Of a stretch of DNA of 64,000 nt, positions 31,523-42,534 are shown piece by piece. The stretch comes from Craspedostauros australis (lineage: Eukaryota > Bacillariophyta > Bacillariophyceae > Mastogloiales > Achnanthaceae). Below the pieces are notes generated by a model, which was given only the letters and a program-made list of their open reading frames with translations, made no database searches and was not told where the DNA came from. Made by a program: the position numbers and the translations under genes. The DNA lies in contig JAMXDE010000024.1 in assembly GCA_026770025.1 (NCBI GenBank), positions 806,001-870,000 on the forward strand. The letters run 5' to 3'. The stretch's first letter is position 1, and the number at the start of each line of letters is the position of its first letter.

Positions 31523-32860
31523 CTATTTCATCTTGCGACCAACTCCAACGAACCCGGACGACCACTTGGTCACGAATTTCGCTACCTCCCGATTGCCTTT
31601 AGCAGCCCGCGCACCTTGATAACCTTCCCAGTCAACACCTTGGGCGTCCTCCATACTCCAGTCAAACTTCCTAGCCCAGTAGGCCAGGGTGGCCGTGGAT
31701 TGCAAGGTCTTGTATACCTCCTGCTGTCCCACGTGCGAGTAGTGCTCCTTGTTGATCACCAAAGTCCATCGATTCGTCACCGACCGCCAGCGCTTGACTC
31801 GCCGCCGGAGAACCGTCGTTTCCCAGAACGCCTTGGCTCGCTTGTCGCACTCAACGTTCAGCTGTTCCAATTGAGTAAGCGATCTTCCTTTGTCGTCCTG
31901 GTGTCCCTGCACCCACACCCATTTCAGATTAGCACGGATGCTTCGCCGTAGACGCCGGATCTCCACGAGAATGTTCCAGTCCTTTTTGCCCGGGCTCATG
32001 AATTCCTCCTGCGCTTGGCGCATAGCCTGTAGTCCGTCAAGAGCGATGGTCACCGAGCACTCCTCGTCGAGACCTGGCACCATTGCCAACATCTCCAAAG
32101 ACGCCCATATCCCGGCTAACTCGCTGCGGTATGAGCTGTGGACCGATGCTGGCCCTGGCACGAAGGAGTTACACGCAACGTATTTTTCCGTGTCCTTGTC
32201 GAACATGATCGAACATGAGGTACCTCGTGCACGTTTGTACGATCCGTCGCTCACCAGCAGTAACTTGTGATTACGCGCCGCCGTCAGCATGTGCTCCCAG
32301 GTGGCATCTCCTCCCAAGTCCTCCACTGGATCATAGGGCGCTGGGGCACCTTCCGGCTCCCGGTCCAGACCAATACGCCCATCCCAGTTGATTCCTCTGG
32401 CTATAACAACCACCGACACCCGATGCACTAGAGTAGGGAGAGCTATCACCGTCCCTTGCTGGCGGTACACGGCGAGGCGGGTCCGCCGTCGTCGAACGAG
32501 CACGTACACTCGTATCGGACGGGTGCTTGTGTCGTAGATTTCACCGGTCATCGCTGACTTCCACCACTGCCACGTTCCGTCGCTCGAGTGCCATCTCCCT
32601 AGGGTTGTCAGAAGCAATCGACCTTGGTAACACAGGCTCTTACACCAACGCTGCCACTCTTTCCACCATCCGCTGGGCAACTCCGCTGGCCGGTTGGCCC
32701 ACTGGCTGACTTGAGCTGGGGCCCCTTGCCCTTCCATGATGACGATTGACAGTGACGAACCAGCCGCGTCCACAATATCCGACATCCTAGCTACCCCCAG
32801 CTTCATCCTGCACATATTCAAGTGATACAGTTCGGCCCCCTTCAAGCCGTCTCGGACCCA
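31523..32860 (-). pseudogene. LINE ORF2 RNase H segment
   Basis: In frame with the reverse transcriptase but separated from it by one TGA (32863-32861), and ending at TAG (31525-31523). RNase H landmarks in order: VSDGSY (Asp), SELAGIW (Glu), ALDGL (Asp) and GHQDD near the end. It removes RNA from the RNA-DNA hybrid during target-primed reverse transcription. There is no in-frame ATG close to its beginning, which argues that it belongs to ORF2 and is not a separate gene. Confidence 0.85.
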
Positions 32861-35800
32861 TCAGGACAGAAGGAACTCATCCCCGTCCCGCTGAAGCTCG
32901 AGAGACTTCGTGGTCTCTATGATATTCACCCCTGTGTCTTGTAGCTGTCGCCACAAACCTTTCACCCAGCAGGGTGTCACACAATGGTGCACCCTCTCGA
33001 GCGTGTACTCGAACAGTGAACCTCCCACTCCCGGCTCTGCCTTGACCGCTTGAATCGAACACCGTAGCATCCTACCCGTCGATGTGTCTCCGTGTACTTC
33101 ACTGAACGCAAGTTGTATCTGTTGTATCAACTGCCGGTGGACCGGGTTAGGCACCCCTAATCCTCCGAGCGAGACGGGAGCGTAAACGAGATCCCATGGG
33201 AACGTCCTCGAGCACCCCATCTGTGGCAACGCTGCAAGCAGCGCTGGCGCCATGATTCTTCTCAATTGGGCTGCCGTGAGCTGAGTAATTCCCATAACGT
33301 ATTCGATCGACTTGATGAACCCGAGGGTAAGAGCACATCTCGCGTCCGCTGGAGACAGACTGGAGAGTCGCATCTTTCCGGCAAAGTCCTCTGCCTTCTT
33401 CCGTAGTGCTTGCACCTGTTGCTCCTCACCCTCATCAAATGATAGGAACACCCCAAGCGTGAATAGGGGTTGATCTAGAGGCTGGCGTGGTATTTCACTG
33501 CCCACCCCTTCCCCATCGGCGATGGCAATCCTATCGTTCAGGTCCCCATCGTTCCACCTCCACCGTCCATCTTCGAATTGTGGAGTCATCAACCACCACG
33601 CGGACTTAGCCGGAACGATAGCGCCCCCGGTGATCTTCAGCAGCTCGCTCCAGTCCCGGACCATGTCCGTGAAGTCTGACGACGTCACTTCGTCACTTCC
33701 TAGCAAGACCAGGTCAGTGTCATCGACAAAGGCCGACCCAAGGATATCAAAGGAGCCATCACCACTTGGGTAGGCCATCGTCTGTTTGTGCCCTCTGCTC
33801 TCCATAGCCTTGAACATAACCGAACTGATGACCGCCCAAATCGCGGGCCCAGCTCCATTGCCTTGTCCAATTCCATGCATGCAGCAATTGGATCCACTGC
33901 CATAGGATTGCCTGGGCACCCCAAACGCGGTGCTGATGCGATGCCTTGCATCTCGGAGCGTGCGGAACATGCACCTCGTAGCCGAGGGGTTGGCCCCAGC
34001 CGCCACCATCACAGTCGCCGCGAAATTTGGGGCAATGCAATTGTAGCATGATTTCGCATCATTCGAGCAGAACCAGATAGGGACCTTCTTTTGTTTCCCA
34101 ACATCAATGCTCACTCGCTTGTTGAGTGCCGCACTGACCGCCGATCGACCCTTTCTGCTTCCAAACTGGAAATCTGAAATCCATTGCCGTTCTTCCGCCA
34201 TGGCCATCATCTGTCGTCCCAACCTCTTGTTGTTGAGATTAAACTGCGCGTCCATCAGCTGGATGGTCCGCATTTTTTCGATGTTGAATATGTGTGCTTT
34301 CTTCAATATCTCCACGTCGGTAACTCGCTGCCATTCTTTTGGAGAGTGACCGGTTTGATACGGTATCTCACGCATGACCATATCCACCTCCGCGAGGGTG
34401 GCGTCGGCTGCCGCAGACTTGAAGTGCCCGAAATGCGGATTGCTCGGCTCAGAGTTGGTAAGCTCTGTCTGCTTTCTCCACGCCTTTACATGTTCTTCTA
34501 CCGTGAGCTCGTCTTGGCTGAACTCCACCGGTTCCAGGGCCTGCATGAGATGCTGCCACAGTGGGTCGTCAAACTTGTCAAGATTCCCTGCAGCATACAA
34601 CAGCTGATTCGCCGTATCCGGATTCCAGATCTTGTCCATCGTTTGCTTCCCTCTGCCTGACATACACAGGGTGTCGCGTGCCTGCGAGAACCTTCGCTTG
34701 TTCTCCACGATACACGCTTCCACTACGTCACATTTTTCCGTACATTCGTCAACGACTCCTTCCTCGTCCGTGAAGAGAACCTTGGTAGTCATCGCTTTCC
34801 CTTTCCCAAACACTGCTCGGAGTCTGCTCGCCTGTTCTCGCTGTCGTTCCTGGTTCATGAGCATTTTGATGGCCGTCTCATAGTCCTGTTCGTGACTTTC
34901 GTGCCGTTGCCTGGCCAAATCCACTAGATGGTCTTGCCAGGCCTGTCGGTGCTGTTTCCGAACTCTGTAGTAGGCCTTGTACGCTTCCGTCTGTGCGGAT
35001 GTCGCCTCCTCCAGTGATCCTGCCGCCTCACATCCTGATTGAGCCCTCAAGCGCTTTCTCAATGACGAGCTGGTTCTTACCCCTTTCCAATACTTGACTT
35101 CGATAGTCCAGTACTTCACCCAATCCCGAGCGCTCTGCACTTCCGAGGACCATGAGACTTCCCCCATGGTCAACTTCCTACTCCTCTTCTCTGCACATCG
35201 CCGGATTTGGTACACCTGGGTTAGCAGGCCATCATAAGCCTTCCGCTGGGACCCATTGAGTTCCCATCCTTGTGTCTTCGCTGTTTTAAGAAGAGTCGTG
35301 GCCCTCTGGTGAATGCGGTGCTTTCCGTACTCTGCGAGTACCGCGTTGTTGTATTTTTGTACCACCTTTGGGTTACTGAGGACTAACCTTCTGGGCTGGG
35401 CGGATTGTACTCGTTGCACCCCGGCTCCCAAAATCTGGCTGAAGCTGAGGTCGATCCAGATAGCTCGATGATCAGACGGGATGGCCTCCCCAAACGCCGT
35501 GTAGCCTGCCCGTATCACTTCGAGTCCGTCCGACACATAAATTGCATCGATGGGCGTGTTGGTCAGGCTTCGCTGTTGTGTAGAACACCGCGCGTCGTCC
35601 CCCATGCGGTCGGTTACCGAATTCTTCAGTCCCACCGCTCGTAGAGCCTGTACGGTTGGTCCGTGCTCGGTATCTTCGTTAAGGTCGACACCAATCACTA
35701 TCGAGTCCCCATCCTCCTTCCATCTCCTCACTTGGTCTTGTAGGTCTGTAATCCAGGCTTTGTGTGGGTCTTCGTGCCTTCCCTGATTGCTCAACGCTCG

Positions 35801-36337
35801 CAGCTGCTGGTTCCACACTGTGGTGTCTCCATCCGTGGATTTGCACAGCCGGTATGCCGACACCACTCTCACTGACTTGTGTCTCTTGCCTTCGATCTTG
35901 CACCAAGACCATCTCCCCATGCCGCTGTCATCCACTCCAAAAAGAAACGCCCTCGCGGCCGTCTGTTCCGTTAGCACAATTCCTGTTCCTCCGTATAGTC
36001 TCGGGTCGCGACCCTGCTCATGGGTGTTATACGAGAAAATATGCTTGGTCCTTTTCACCTTCCCTCGCACCCTTTCTTCCCACTGATCGCTGGGTCTCAC
36101 ATGATTCCATCTCAGGTTCGTTTCAGCCATCGCCAGCACATCGAGTCTTGATCGCTGTATGAAGGCCATGATTTCCTCGTTCTTTTGTTGATAAGCGTAT
36201 ATGGGGATCTGTGCCACGTTCTGGAACACCACCCTGACTTCGTCGTTGGTCTTCGACTCCATCCCGTCGCCGCAAGCATTGTTTAGTCTACTTGCTTCCT
36301 CCTCGTTTGCCAGAACTCCGGCTACCTGCGTGCTCAT
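32861..36337 (-). CDS. LINE ORF2: APE-type endonuclease and reverse transcriptase
   Basis: 1158 residues from ATG 36337 (MSTQVAGVLA) to a TGA that truncates ORF2. Endonuclease/exonuclease/phosphatase residues: Asn40 in FQNVAQ, Glu73 in AMAETN, Asp218 and Asn220 in GVDLNED, and SDH at 288-290. The reverse transcriptase palm shows NDAKSCYN (about 756-763), GIGQGNGAGPA and the catalytic FVDD (about 869-872). The endonuclease nicks the target and the polymerase primes from the nick. The protein needs the downstream RNase H and finger for a complete ORF2, so in this copy it is shortened by the nonsense codon. Confidence 0.92.
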   Translation of the reverse strand: MSTQVAGVLANEEEASRLNNACGDGMESKTNDEVRVVFQNVAQIPIYAYQQKNEEIMAFIQRSRLDVLAMAETNLRWNHVRPSDQWEERVRGKVKRTKHIFSYNTHEQGRDPRLYGGTGIVLTEQTAARAFLFGVDDSGMGRWSWCKIEGKRHKSVRVVSAYRLCKSTDGDTTVWNQQLRALSNQGRHEDPHKAWITDLQDQVRRWKEDGDSIVIGVDLNEDTEHGPTVQALRAVGLKNSVTDRMGDDARCSTQQRSLTNTPIDAIYVSDGLEVIRAGYTAFGEAIPSDHRAIWIDLSFSQILGAGVQRVQSAQPRRLVLSNPKVVQKYNNAVLAEYGKHRIHQRATTLLKTAKTQGWELNGSQRKAYDGLLTQVYQIRRCAEKRSRKLTMGEVSWSSEVQSARDWVKYWTIEVKYWKGVRTSSSLRKRLRAQSGCEAAGSLEEATSAQTEAYKAYYRVRKQHRQAWQDHLVDLARQRHESHEQDYETAIKMLMNQERQREQASRLRAVFGKGKAMTTKVLFTDEEGVVDECTEKCDVVEACIVENKRRFSQARDTLCMSGRGKQTMDKIWNPDTANQLLYAAGNLDKFDDPLWQHLMQALEPVEFSQDELTVEEHVKAWRKQTELTNSEPSNPHFGHFKSAAADATLAEVDMVMREIPYQTGHSPKEWQRVTDVEILKKAHIFNIEKMRTIQLMDAQFNLNNKRLGRQMMAMAEERQWISDFQFGSRKGRSAVSAALNKRVSIDVGKQKKVPIWFCSNDAKSCYNCIAPNFAATVMVAAGANPSATRCMFRTLRDARHRISTAFGVPRQSYGSGSNCCMHGIGQGNGAGPAIWAVISSVMFKAMESRGHKQTMAYPSGDGSFDILGSAFVDDTDLVLLGSDEVTSSDFTDMVRDWSELLKITGGAIVPAKSAWWLMTPQFEDGRWRWNDGDLNDRIAIADGEGVGSEIPRQPLDQPLFTLGVFLSFDEGEEQQVQALRKKAEDFAGKMRLSSLSPADARCALTLGFIKSIEYVMGITQLTAAQLRRIMAPALLAALPQMGCSRTFPWDLVYAPVSLGGLGVPNPVHRQLIQQIQLAFSEVHGDTSTGRMLRCSIQAVKAEPGVGGSLFEYTLERVHHCVTPCWVKGLWRQLQDTGVNIIETTKSLELQRDGDEFLLS

Positions 36338-36465
36338 GATGTGGGTCACAGCTCCGTTTGGTGCCGTCTTCCTCTTCCGAGCATCGATCTGTGCACTGTT
36401 GTGCCGAGGTTTCCTGGCTGTGCAGGTATCCCCTTATTGTCAACGTATTCGCCGTTTTCGTCGAG

Positions 36466-36586
36466 TCGTCGTCGTTGTTGTTGTTGTCGTTGTTGTTGTC
36501 GTTGTTGTCGTTGTTGTCGTTGTCTTTGTTGCTATTTTATCGCCGCTGTTGCTGCTGTTGTTGTCGTTGTTGTTGTCGTTGTTGTA
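36466..36586. repeat. CAACAACGAC-type tandem tract in LINE spacer
   Basis: A GTT/GTC triplet array on the plus strand, between ORF1 and ORF2 of the LINE. It makes up much of the inter-ORF spacer. Confidence 0.8.
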
Positions 36587-36771
36587 TTGATAGTGTTGGT
36601 ACTGGCAAATTGTTCGGTCTTCCTCCTCTTTGTTTTTTGTTACCTTTGACTATAGGCCGTCGTCTCCGCTGGTCTCACACTCCTCCTCTTTCCTGGACTC
36701 TCTTTATCCTGCCTGAGTCCTCGGACTCAGCCGATTGCTTGCGCGTAGCTGGTCCTTTGGCATTCTTGCGA

Positions 36772-37341
36772 TTACGCGTGGACTGTGGCCCTATCACCAC
36801 TGTCAGATTTTTTGGAGCTTGTGTCCATGTTGACGACCATGTCGTCGACGGCTGCCTCGTTGGAGTCCGTCCCGGTGCTGTTTGAGCTATCATCTTCATC
36901 TCCCTCGTCTTCTTCATCCTTCTCCGCGATGGTTGCTGGATGGTCCACATCAAAGTCCACTTTGGCTCTCGGATCCAACACGAATGCCTCCGGATTGTCA
37001 GCCTTGTTTGAGGCTGCGTTCGCAATTACGTGCGCCACGTGGCTGGCTTGCTGAGCAGGGGATGCCGTGGCGAATGTACCCACGGTGTAATTGTCCCCGT
37101 TCTGGGTTTTTGGGTTTGTGATCAACTCCACGTCGAACTGGAGCAACGGTACCGGCTTCATATTGCCTTGATCGTCCACGTACCCTTCCCATCCCATCTC
37201 CGTGGGAGACATGCCCATCGCCTCTTGTTCATCAAGGTTCAAGAACTTAGGGCCGGCTTGCACCATCTGCCCCATCTCTTGTTCTTCCCGGCTGAGGAAC
37301 AATCCAGACTCCCAATCCACCTCGTAGTGCTCATTCTGTGA
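36772..37341 (-). pseudogene. LINE ORF1 C-terminal acidic segment
   Basis: In frame with the middle of ORF1 but cut off from it by a TGA at 37344-37342. About 190 codons, ending in a Glu/Asp/Ser-rich tail (EKDEEDEGDEDDSS). There is no nearby ATG at its beginning, supporting its origin as the ORF1 C-terminus. Confidence 0.75.
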
Positions 37342-38742
37342 TCACGCATATGGAGTAAACCATCCCTGGCAGCGGAAGTCCAATTTCTTGTAGCAAAAGA
37401 AAGGTAGCTTCGAAATCAGTTCGTGTGCCTCCACTCGTTGCTTCAGATGAAACACAAAGTTCGTCTGGGTCCAATCGTTTCTGTTGGTATCCACTGAGAC
37501 GAACAGGGCGTAGTCCGGATCCTCGAAAGACCTAAGGTTCATGACCACTTCGCGTAGGGTCAGCCTCCAGATCGGAATCTCGACGTCCAGCTGTAGGATA
37601 GAGTGAACCCCTTGAACCTTCATCACCTTTTCGAATTCTCGCTGGTGTGCTGCCATCTTGCTCAAGTTTGCGAGCTCTGATGGAGGATGTTCGAACCTCG
37701 TGTCCAACGCGTCTGGCAGAAACCTCATCTGTTTTCCCAGCACCCGGACCGTATCCGAGCGGTTGTTGAAGAGTTCCTTCATTGCCACCCTGCACATGTG
37801 GGTTTTCGATTCCCCACTCATCACATGCGTGGCTCTAGGACGGTTTCTGAAGTTGCTAGTGTCTTTTGGTCGATTCCTTTTGCTGACCAGCTGCATCTCC
37901 TTCATTCGCAACTGCACCGCAAATTTGCCTTTCACAACCTCCGCCTCGTTGATGGCATCAGCCAGGTCGTTGTTGTTGGTGGTGCTGTGACTGCCGAACA
38001 ACCAGCCTGCTGTTACGATGTTGTGCTCTTGGATTTCCGACTTGGAGAACGATATGGCCGATGCTCGAAGTGTACCGTCGTCTTCGAAAACTTTTGCCTC
38101 CGCCTTGTGTGCGACCCAGATCTTTGTGTACGTGTTGAAGCCCGTACGTGCGTACAAGCTCTCTACGAACTGCTTGACGGTCTCGCGAGAGGTCCAGGGC
38201 ACGTCGGATGCCGTCCATGGTTTCATCTCCTTGCTTCGTTGCCACACAACGACCCGAGTCTTCGAATTGGCCCGGAAGATGAATGCTCTGACTTCATTGA
38301 GGCTTGCGATGACTTGGTTAATAATGGGATCATTGGATTCCCTGACCATGGGAAGCCGTACATCGAAGAAGGTTTTGTTGAAGTCACTCAACACATCATT
38401 CACACTTGGTAGATCGGCTTGCCTTGCCGTCTTCCGCAGGAATGCAACCGCCTTGCGTTCCGGTTTGCATGGCTTCTTCTTCTTCTTCGGGTTTGGGGAA
38501 GTGGTGGTTTCCTCTTCGTCTTCGAATTCGATGCCTTTGGAGTGCATGAAAACGATCCTTGCCGCAATCCACGCCGACGTCTCATGTGTGGCTTTGATCC
38601 GCCCTGCGTTCCACATGTTGGGAAAGATGTTGGGTGTTGCCACCAACCGGATCATGAGCTCCACCAGATTAATATTCTGGTCAGGTTGCAACTTGTTGTC
38701 GTATGCTCGTTGAAACACGTCCGTCCACTCCTCCAGCGTTTT
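37342..38742 (-). pseudogene. LINE ORF1 central segment
   Basis: About 465 codons in a frame shifted relative to the ORF1 start. It begins in the region where the two frames overlap (38856-38652) and ends at TGA 37344-37342. It holds a Lys-rich patch (PNPKKKKKPCKPERK) and an otherwise globular sequence with no domain I can name. Probably the nucleic-acid-binding chaperone part of ORF1 (by analogy with other LINEs). Confidence 0.75.
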
Positions 38743-39119
38743 CCGGTGTCGCCATCCACGGTGTTCGCTTTGGTGTGCGCGATGGTTTCGTCGAGTGCGC
38801 CTTCCGCCCCTGTGGCCGTTGTGAAGGGTTCGGCGTTTCGCGTCAACAAATTGCGCTCACGGAGGATGTCACCCCAAGATTTCTCATGGTCATGGCTCCA
38901 AATCCATCCGCTGTCGCCCGTGTTGGTGGTGTTTTTCGCCGCTTTCTTTCGTGCTCCTTCCCGGGCCTGTTTCCGACCCCCTCCTCCTCGCCCTCCGCCG
39001 TCGTTGTCACCATTGTGACGGCCTCCTCTTCCTGGTCGTCCCGATGCCCTTTGCTGGGTGCAGGATGGCTTTGGGTTGGCTCTGCCAGAGCTGTTTGTTG
39101 CGTCGGTGCGCACCATCAT
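38652..39119 (-). pseudogene. LINE ORF1 N-terminal Gly/Arg-rich segment
   Basis: Begins at ATG 39119 (MMVRTDATNSSG). An RG-rich stretch (GRPGRGGRHNGDNDGGGRGG) suggests RNA binding. The meaningful frame probably ends near 38740, where a GGAAAACGC run marks a likely 1-nt frameshift into the central ORF1 segment. The last ~30 codons of this frame would then be out of register. Confidence 0.7.
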
Positions 39120-39216
39120 CAGTGTTTTTGTTCTGGTAGTGATTGTACACGTTCTACGTAAATTTGTTAGTACTGGTCCTACATACGTCTTCTCGGTGGA
39201 AGGGTCACGCGGACTA

Positions 39217-39232
39217 TGCTTTTCTGCATAAT
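39217..39232. repeat. LINE target-site duplication, right copy
   Basis: TGCTTTTCTGCATAAT, identical to 30743-30758. Marks the 5' end of the minus-strand LINE and indicates a complete insertion without 5' truncation. Confidence 0.88.
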
Positions 39233-42200
39233 AGATCTGGATTGTTTGCCAACTGCTATCTTTGTTATTCTAACATGACGTGCACAATCACCTTCATCAC
39301 TGAATGGGAAAGAGTAGTCTTTCGCATCTTTGTTTTTGTGTTGTTTGTGTGTCGGAATGTGCATAGGTGTATGTGCATTACTCACCCATTGTTCTCTTGT
39401 ACTCTCTGTGCAAATGGCGCTAACATTCGTGTCATCAATGAAGCGTGATTGAGTGAATCACATCACGAATTCACGCGCGCCAATGTGTTCACCATTTCGG
39501 AAGGCAATGGGTGAACAACATTATCTGAGAGCATCAGATATTTGGTCTGTCCATCCATTCGACAGAAACAAGTGACATCAAGTCCAGGTCGAAATATTTC
39601 ACAACTATACCCAAAATGACAATACCTTTGCCTCCCATCTACATCATCAACGGAATATGGAATGTGAAGGAGCATGGAACGACAGCTGGCACTGACACGA
39701 TGCCATGTGTCCCCACATCAACAGCTGACTCCACATCAGAACAGAATCCAAAGATTCTATTACTGTGGCGTCATGGAGATCATGGATATGTAAAGGAGGA
39801 GTTCAAGCAAGACATTGAAAACTCCGCATGAAGTAGTAGGTCAATATGAGACAGGACGATTGATTACATATCAAATACATAGTATCGCGCAGTGATATCA
39901 TGGAGAGAGAGAGAGAGAGTGTGTGGTGGAAGGCTCTGCACATGGAGAATCGGTAGTAGTCAACACTCTTTGCTGAAAGTGTTTCCGTTGCTTGTTACTG
40001 TTACTGGAATCGATTGTTGATGAGCGAGTGTGCGGAATGAGATGATCAAGATGCTCTCTTGATCCATCTCTTCCTTGCTCTCATTGCTGGTGCAATACTC
40101 TTGCACCTCCATGCACATTGCTCTCCTGTTGCTCGTTGATGTTGACTTGATTTTCGTGTTGTTGTTTCTCTCTCGTTGTCTCGTCGTTGTTTCGTTCTCG
40201 GGTTTTGTTGAATCTGATGATTGATGGAATCTGATGGATTATTTAAAACATATTTCATTCTCTGTAGACCTGGTAGGTAAGGCCTTGAGGTGACGCCACA
40301 TGTGTTGGATACTGTGGTATCCGCTGGTATTGCGATATCCTGGTATTGTAGTATCGTAGTATCCTCGTGGTATCGTGGTGGTATCGTTGTGACGTCATTA
40401 GTTTTGGGTCGTGATTCTGCCACCAAATATTCTTGATGGCATGCAAGTGTGACTGATGCATACACATCCGAGTACACGCATTCCGACAATGTTGTCCATC
40501 TGGAGGTCAAGCCCAAGGGTGTCATCGCTCCCGGAAAGGGACACGATGCATTGGAAACTTACGCCGAACGAATCACCGATAAAATGGACCCCAGGACTGA
40601 ATCTGGATCAGAAGGGACAGTCGTATGCAGGATGGCCGCTGACGCATGCGTGGGGATGTTCGCAAGCTCTCCAAGTGGCAAAGGCATGCGCGCTGAAATC
40701 TTGACGCAGTCACGGGATGGAGCTCGTGTTGCAGGATAGGAAGCACAGCCGGGATGGCAACTGCATCGGGTTGATGTTCCTGAAGGACAAGGTTGTACAG
40801 GAGCTGCGGCCCTGGCGATCGCTCCTGAGCGTTGTAGTGAGCCTTGTCAATGGTGAAATGGGCCGTTGTTTTCACTTGGCCCGTGGATACGTCGTTCTAC
40901 TCAATGTTGGACGCTGTAGCAGTGTATCCCAGGAAAACGCCATCACAGGAGTGCCGATGCAGCTTTGCCCTTGGCTGTCCAGGTTTGCGCGCAAACATCC
41001 TGGAGCCAAGAGCCCGTAGGTGTACACAATCAGGACTCTACCATGGTAGGCCTCATGTGGCATGTGGCAACAGGCGAGTGCCATAGTCGCTTCTTCAAAT
41101 ACATGGAATGCCACACAGCATTGCATGTATTGCGGCGATAGGCCACTTGAGAAGAGAAGCCCGCTGATGATGCTGTGGCATGCGTTAGTGGAGTAGTTTG
41201 GTGGATGGCTTCATTGGTGTGTTCATGCCATGACAGTGTCTCATGGTCGTTAACAACGCTGTCAATACCAAACTGCACAGTGTTCCTCTACTCAGCACAC
41301 ATTGAGCATATGGTCGATGGCCACAATGGCGTCGTTGTTGGTGACAATGTTGACCTGCGCCCCTGGTTGACTTGCTGTGGTGGACGTAATTGCGTTTGTT
41401 TTTCTTATATCTGTTGCTAACGGTGTTATTGGGGCGAATGTGTTGGTGCACTCAACACCTCTCGCCAAACGATGTGTTGAATTTGTTTGGTTTTGAGGCT
41501 TTGCGGGAACAAAACACTGTCTGTCCGTATGTACGTGTGTATACGTCATGATGATGAGACGAAATGATTGGACAACACAATTTGATAGTGACGTATAACG
41601 AATGTCAATGACAAAAGATGAGAACAATCTGGAAATTTCAAATTTGAAATTGAAACGTTCACATCACTCAGTAGGAAAAATTACGTACAATTTTGCCATA
41701 CATGAAGAAGGACGTTTTGGGGGTTGCGCGAGCCGATATTCGAAATGATCACTCTCGCTTTGGATTGATGACGATCGGATGGGCTCCGCGATTGCTTCTT
41801 CCCCAGCACACTCACTTCAATCCAGCAGACTGCATCTCATTGTATGCTTCAAAAATGATCCACTTCAGATACTGGAGACAGTTTCTTCAACAAGGGTTGG
41901 ATTGAACCACTGGGATCGTACAACGTGAACAAGGGCATTCCCAACAGTCCAACAGGGTCATCCACTGGGGTGATGATGCCAACGCCACTCTCCATCATCG
42001 CCGTGCTCTTTGAGTGGGGCATAGACTGGGCCACCACTCGTGCAGGAGCGGTTATTCCTCCCCCATGCACTATATTGAGCCAACCCAAACAAAGATGAGC
42101 GTTGGAAGAGCAGCTGAAGCACTTGGAGCAGTTGTGCACGGTGGCTGCTTTGTTTCGCGACGTTGAGTGTGTCGCAAAATTATGTCGTCTGCCCGTGAGT

Positions 42201-42375
42201 ACGTTTCATTCACGAATGTTTGGCCCAAAATCGAGTTCGAGAGGGTCTCGGATCCGTGAACCAACCAGAAATGTACCGAATCAGTCTCATTGACAAAAAC
42301 TTGCAAGACGAGGAACAACGTGAAAAACGCACTCACAAAGGCCCTATTAGAGATAGCTTGGCCATTTTCACCACC
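39233..42375. other. Region between LINE and right inverted repeat
   Basis: 3.1 kb with no intact gene. It includes a GAGAGA tract near 39902-39920 and a TGGTATCG-like tract (40314-40388). Between about 40450 and 42330 several frames of 80-130 codons overlap as if one older coding sequence had decayed, but I cannot name a family. Together with 30090-30742 it is the ~3.8 kb originally lying between the 159-bp repeats. Confidence 0.4.
40314..40388. repeat. Imperfect TGGTATCG tandem tract
   Basis: Repeated TGGTAT/TAGTATC motifs over 75 bp. Confidence 0.6.
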
Positions 42376-42534
42376 TCATAACTTTATAACCAATGCCCGG
42401 ACTCACTGTCTAGCACCTTTTCCTTATTACCAATGTGTTAAATTATACATGGTTAAATTTTAGTCTCCATAGGAGCCCATTTTTTCAAAATCCTGCCGTG
42501 GTCGTACGGTCATTGGCTGACGTGGGTCATATGT
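42376..42534 (-). repeat. Right copy of 159-bp inverted repeat
   Basis: Reverse-complement partner of 29931-30089, same length and about 95% identical. It ends 338 bp before the stop codon of the next minus-strand gene. No direct target-site duplication is evident just outside the pair (GAGACAGC at left against CGTGGGGGC at right). Confidence 0.9.

Larger units (their letters stand above)
30759..39216 (-). mobile_element. Full-length non-LTR retrotransposon (LINE), two ORFs
   Basis: 8458 bp between exact 16-bp target-site duplications, transcribed on the minus strand. Order from its 5' end: a ~97-bp leader, ORF1 (39119-36772), a ~430-bp spacer with a CAACAACGAC tract, ORF2 (36337-30863) encoding endonuclease, reverse transcriptase, RNase H and a CCHC-like finger, then a ~100-bp 3' end with a short TTA-rich tail next to the duplication. 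There are no LTRs. APE-type endonuclease plus RNase H places it near I/Tad-like clades (inference). Apart from three nonsense codons and one frameshift the frames are intact, so the insertion is young but this copy is probably not autonomous. Confidence 0.92.
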
